This document shows positions 61,803 to 64,000 of a DNA stretch of 64,000 bases, piece after piece. Source of the stretch: Caenispirillum salinarum_A (lineage in GTDB: Bacteria; Pseudomonadota; Alphaproteobacteria; Rhodospirillales; Rhodospirillaceae); assembly GCF_044803115.1 (NCBI RefSeq), contig NZ_CP085224.1, forward strand, positions 1,364,001-1,428,000. The letters are read 5' to 3'. The position numbers and the translations under genes were made by a program. The first letter of the stretch is position 1; each line of letters begins with the position of its first letter. The notes under the pieces are model-generated. The model searched no databases, was not told where the DNA came from, and saw nothing but the letters and a program-made list of their open reading frames with translations.

Positions 61803-62017
61803 GACGTCCTCCGGTGTTTGTCTGTTTGTGGTGCCCGAAGGATGGCGCCATATGCCGTCTACGACCATTGGGCGCGCGGTGCACCGCATCCGCTCTGCGG
61901 TATGGACGGAAAATCAGTATATTAGGACGGCAGGGTGGCGTTGTGCGGCGCCTCGGCGGCGCCCGGCGCGGGGGAAACTGGACCTGTGGTGCAGTATACG
62001 GCACGGAGGACCCCGCC

Positions 62018-62653
62018 ATGGCCGGCAAGGGCGAGACGACGCGCGACCGCATTCTGGAGACCGCCGAGGCGGCGGTGCTCGACAAGGGCTTCGGCGCGAC
62101 CTCCATCGACGAGCTGATCGCGGCCGTCGGCATCACCAAGAACGGCTTCTTCTATCACTTCCGCGACAAGAACGAACTGGCCCGCGCCCTGCTGCTCCGC
62201 TACCTGGAGCGGGAAGAGGCGATCCTCGACGACCTGTTCGACCGCGCGCGGGCGCTGACCGACGATCCGCTGCACGCCTTCCTGGTCGGCCTCAAGCTGT
62301 TCGCCGAACTGATGGAGGATCTGCCGGACGGTCATCCCGGTTGCCTCGTCGCCACCTATTGTTATCAGGAGCGCCTGTTCGACGCCGAAGTGCGCGCGTT
62401 GAACAGGCGCATCGTCATGGGCTGGCGGGCGCGGTTCCGGGGGCTGCTGGCCGATATCGCGGAACGCTATCCGCCGCGCGAGGCGGTGGACCTGGACGAT
62501 CTGGCGGACACGGTCTCGGCGGTGGTGGAAGGCGGGCTGGTGCTCGGCCGCGCGCTCGGTGACCACCACATCCTGCCGCGCCAGGTGATGGTGCTGCGAA
62601 GCTTCGTGAAGCTGCTGTTCGCCCCGCAAGGTCAGCCCGTCGCCGCGTCCTGA
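62018..62653 (+). CDS. TetR-family transcriptional regulator
   Basis: The 211-residue protein has an N-terminal TetR helix-turn-helix (TRDRILETAEAAVLDKGFGA, then GITKNGFFYHFRDKNELARA) and a helical ligand domain (GLKLFAELMEDLPDGHPGCL). The ATG at 62018 follows CGGAGGA. It converges with the LysR gene, overlapping by 22 bp, and is divergent from the methyltransferase gene, its likely target. The ligand is unknown. Confidence 0.9.
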   Translation: MAGKGETTRDRILETAEAAVLDKGFGATSIDELIAAVGITKNGFFYHFRDKNELARALLLRYLEREEAILDDLFDRARALTDDPLHAFLVGLKLFAELMEDLPDGHPGCLVATYCYQERLFDAEVRALNRRIVMGWRARFRGLLADIAERYPPREAVDLDDLADTVSAVVEGGLVLGRALGDHHILPRQVMVLRSFVKLLFAPQGQPVAAS

Positions 62654-63567
62654 GGCGGCGCGGCCGGGGGCGGCGGGGCGTATTCCGGCCGCCGGGCGAG
62701 GCCGGCCTTCAGGTGCTCGATCGCCAGCCGGACCTTGGCCGACAGGTGCCGGCGCTGCGGGTAGGCGGCCCAGACGGCGGTGTGCGGCGGGCGGTGGTTG
62801 GGCAGCAGGGAGACGAGCCGGCCGGCGGCGATGTGCTCCGTCACGTAGTAGTCGGGCAACTGGCAGAGGCCGAAGCCGCGCAGGGCGGCGTCCAGAACGG
62901 CGCTGCCGCTGTTGCAGCGCCACCGGCCGGCGGGGCGCACCAGCGTTGCCCGCCCGCCGCCGTCGTCGAACAGCCAGGTTTCGGCCGTGCCGACCAGGCA
63001 ATCGTGGCCGGCGATTTCCGACAGGCTGTGGGGCGTGCCATTGCGCGCCTGGTAGGCGGGCGCGGCGCACAGGTGCATCACGCGGGGCGCCAGGCGTGTC
63101 GCGATGATGCCCGAGTCCGTCAGCCGGCCCAGGCGGACGGCGAGGTCCACCTGTTCCTGCACCAGATCGATGGTCGTATTGGTCAACTGGATGTCCAGGT
63201 GAAGCGCCGGGTGCTTTTCCAGAAAGGCGTTCATCAGCGGAACGATGAACCGCTCGCCGTAGGAGACGGCGCAGGTCATGCGCAGCACGCCGCGCGGTTC
63301 GCCTTCCTCGCGGTCGACCACGGCGCGCAGGGCCTCGTCGCGCTCCTCCACCAGACGCTGGCACCGCTCCAGCAGGACGCGGCCGGCGTCCGTCAGGGCG
63401 ACGCGGCGGGTGGTGCGGTAGAAAAGGCGCGTCTGGAGCCGGTTCTCCAGCGCCGCCACCTGCCGGCTGACCTGCGACGACGAGACGCGCAGGCGCTCCG
63501 CCCCGGCGCGGAAGCTTCCCGCCTCGGCCACCGCAACGAACTCGTCAATGCCGTCCCAGCGGCTCAT
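62632..63567 (-). CDS. LysR-family transcriptional regulator
   Basis: The 311-residue protein has the LysR winged helix (FVAVAEAGSFRAGAERLRVS, SSQVSRQVAALENRLQTRLF) and a two-lobe effector domain (AVSYGERFIVPLMNAFLEKH, VDLAVRLGRL). It starts at the ATG at 63567, where the LysR motif begins; the frame runs on upstream without similarity. It is divergent from the glutathione-dependent formaldehyde dehydrogenase gene, the usual arrangement of a LysR activator and its target. A 28-bp palindrome lies between them. Confidence 0.9.
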   Translation of the reverse strand: MSRWDGIDEFVAVAEAGSFRAGAERLRVSSSQVSRQVAALENRLQTRLFYRTTRRVALTDAGRVLLERCQRLVEERDEALRAVVDREEGEPRGVLRMTCAVSYGERFIVPLMNAFLEKHPALHLDIQLTNTTIDLVQEQVDLAVRLGRLTDSGIIATRLAPRVMHLCAAPAYQARNGTPHSLSEIAGHDCLVGTAETWLFDDGGGRATLVRPAGRWRCNSGSAVLDAALRGFGLCQLPDYYVTEHIAAGRLVSLLPNHRPPHTAVWAAYPQRRHLSAKVRLAIEHLKAGLARRPEYAPPPPAAPPQDAATG

Positions 63568-63585
63568 TCGCGGCCTCCCGCCCCG

Positions 63586-63613
63586 GATATTGTCCCATAT
63601 GTGGAACAATATC
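63586..63613. promoter_or_regulatory. Palindromic operator between lysR and frmA
   Basis: GATATTGTCCCATA is followed by TGTGGAACAATATC, a 28-bp inverted repeat with two mismatched pairs, containing T-N11-A patterns as expected for LysR proteins. It starts 19 bp upstream of the lysR start codon and about 80 bp upstream of frmA. Confidence 0.6.
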
Positions 63614-63691
63614 ATGCCGGATCGCAACGCTCGAACCCCTGGCGCAGTGATATTCTCGGGCTCTGACCGTCGAGCCTTGAGGAGTTGCCCC

Positions 63692-64000
63692 ATGCTGAAG
63701 TCTCGTGCCGCCGTGGCCTGGGAGGCCGGAAAGCCGCTGGAGATCGAGGACGTCACCGTCGCCGGCCCGAAGGAGGGCGAGGTGCTGGTCCGCATCGTCG
63801 CCACGGGCGTCTGCCATACCGACGCCTACACCCTGTCGGGCGCCGACCCGGAGGGCATCTTCCCGGCCATCCTGGGACACGAGGGCGGCGGCGTGGTCGA
63901 GGAAGTCGGCCCCGGTGTCACGTCCGTCGCGGTCGGCGATCACGTGATCCCGCTCTACACGCCGGAATGCGGCAAGTGCAAGTTCTGCCTGTCGGGCAAG
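63692..64000 (+). CDS. frmA: S-(hydroxymethyl)glutathione dehydrogenase / class III alcohol dehydrogenase, 3' partial
   Basis: The first 103 codons are present: SRAAVAWEAGKPLEIEDVTV, VATGVCHTDAYTLSGADPEG with the catalytic zinc Cys, FPAILGHEGGGVVEEVGPGV with the zinc His and Glu, and the structural zinc set starting TPECGKCKFCLSGK. This is the start of class III alcohol dehydrogenase, which oxidises the glutathione adduct of formaldehyde. TGAGGAG precedes the ATG at 63692. The gene leaves the window. Confidence 0.95.
   Translation, partial: MLKSRAAVAWEAGKPLEIEDVTVAGPKEGEVLVRIVATGVCHTDAYTLSGADPEGIFPAILGHEGGGVVEEVGPGVTSVAVGDHVIPLYTPECGKCKFCLSGK

Overview
This 64 kb window is GC-rich chromosomal DNA. 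The gene set and pairings (Ppx/GppA phosphatase with RlmE, YciB, CcmI-type biogenesis factors, class III alcohol dehydrogenase next to a LysR regulator) suggest an alphaproteobacterium, most likely of the Rhodospirillales type. That assignment is inferred from gene content and codon style; no rRNA or other marker gene is present.

Region A (1 to about 34.7 kb) is a compact copper/silver and c-type cytochrome cluster. It begins with a partial SCO copper chaperone and a frameshifted cytochrome b5-like relic. Next comes a membrane/periplasmic electron-transfer operon (acidic secreted protein, cytochrome b, DUF1924 cytochrome, diheme cytochrome) divergent from a PepSY / response regulator / kinase operon. 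After an amino-acid (cystine-type) ABC transporter come a multicopper oxidase with two cytochromes, CusB-CusA-CusF, an Lgt copy, an HD-GYP phosphodiesterase, a CopA-type ATPase, a Met/Gly-rich secreted protein and a second two-component system. The cluster continues with DUF2933, a DsbE-like thioredoxin, PBP2, Pal, a K+ channel-like protein, DUF302, two small proteins, CcmF-CcmH-CcmI, CcdA, a DsbA-like oxidoreductase and a monoheme cytochrome. The likely logic is copper export and oxidation in the periplasm together with maturation and repair of the cytochromes and disulfides that copper damages.

Region B (34.7 to 57.6 kb) is a mosaic mobile region. It holds an intact IS21 element with an 8-bp target duplication, an excisionase-like HTH gene with two overlapping tyrosine recombinases, and the wreck of a defence-type locus (frameshifted DUF499 ATPase, a probable DUF1156 C-terminal stub and an intact PLD/SNF2 helicase). 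A truncated IS66, a DUF5372/HTH/serine-recombinase fragment and an IS3 element have invaded that locus. Further right are ParA/ParB with a candidate parS palindrome present at both flanks of the defence module, a tyrosine recombinase that appears to have lost its catalytic His and Tyr, and a large integrase lying beside tRNA-Gln.

Region C (57.66 to 64 kb) looks like core chromosome: tRNA-Gln(CUG), Ppx/GppA, RlmE, YciB, a homocysteine S-methyltransferase-type enzyme, TetR, LysR and the start of the formaldehyde-detoxifying alcohol dehydrogenase. The tRNA-Gln/integrase junction is the probable right edge of a genomic island. The left edge is not identified and may lie outside the window.
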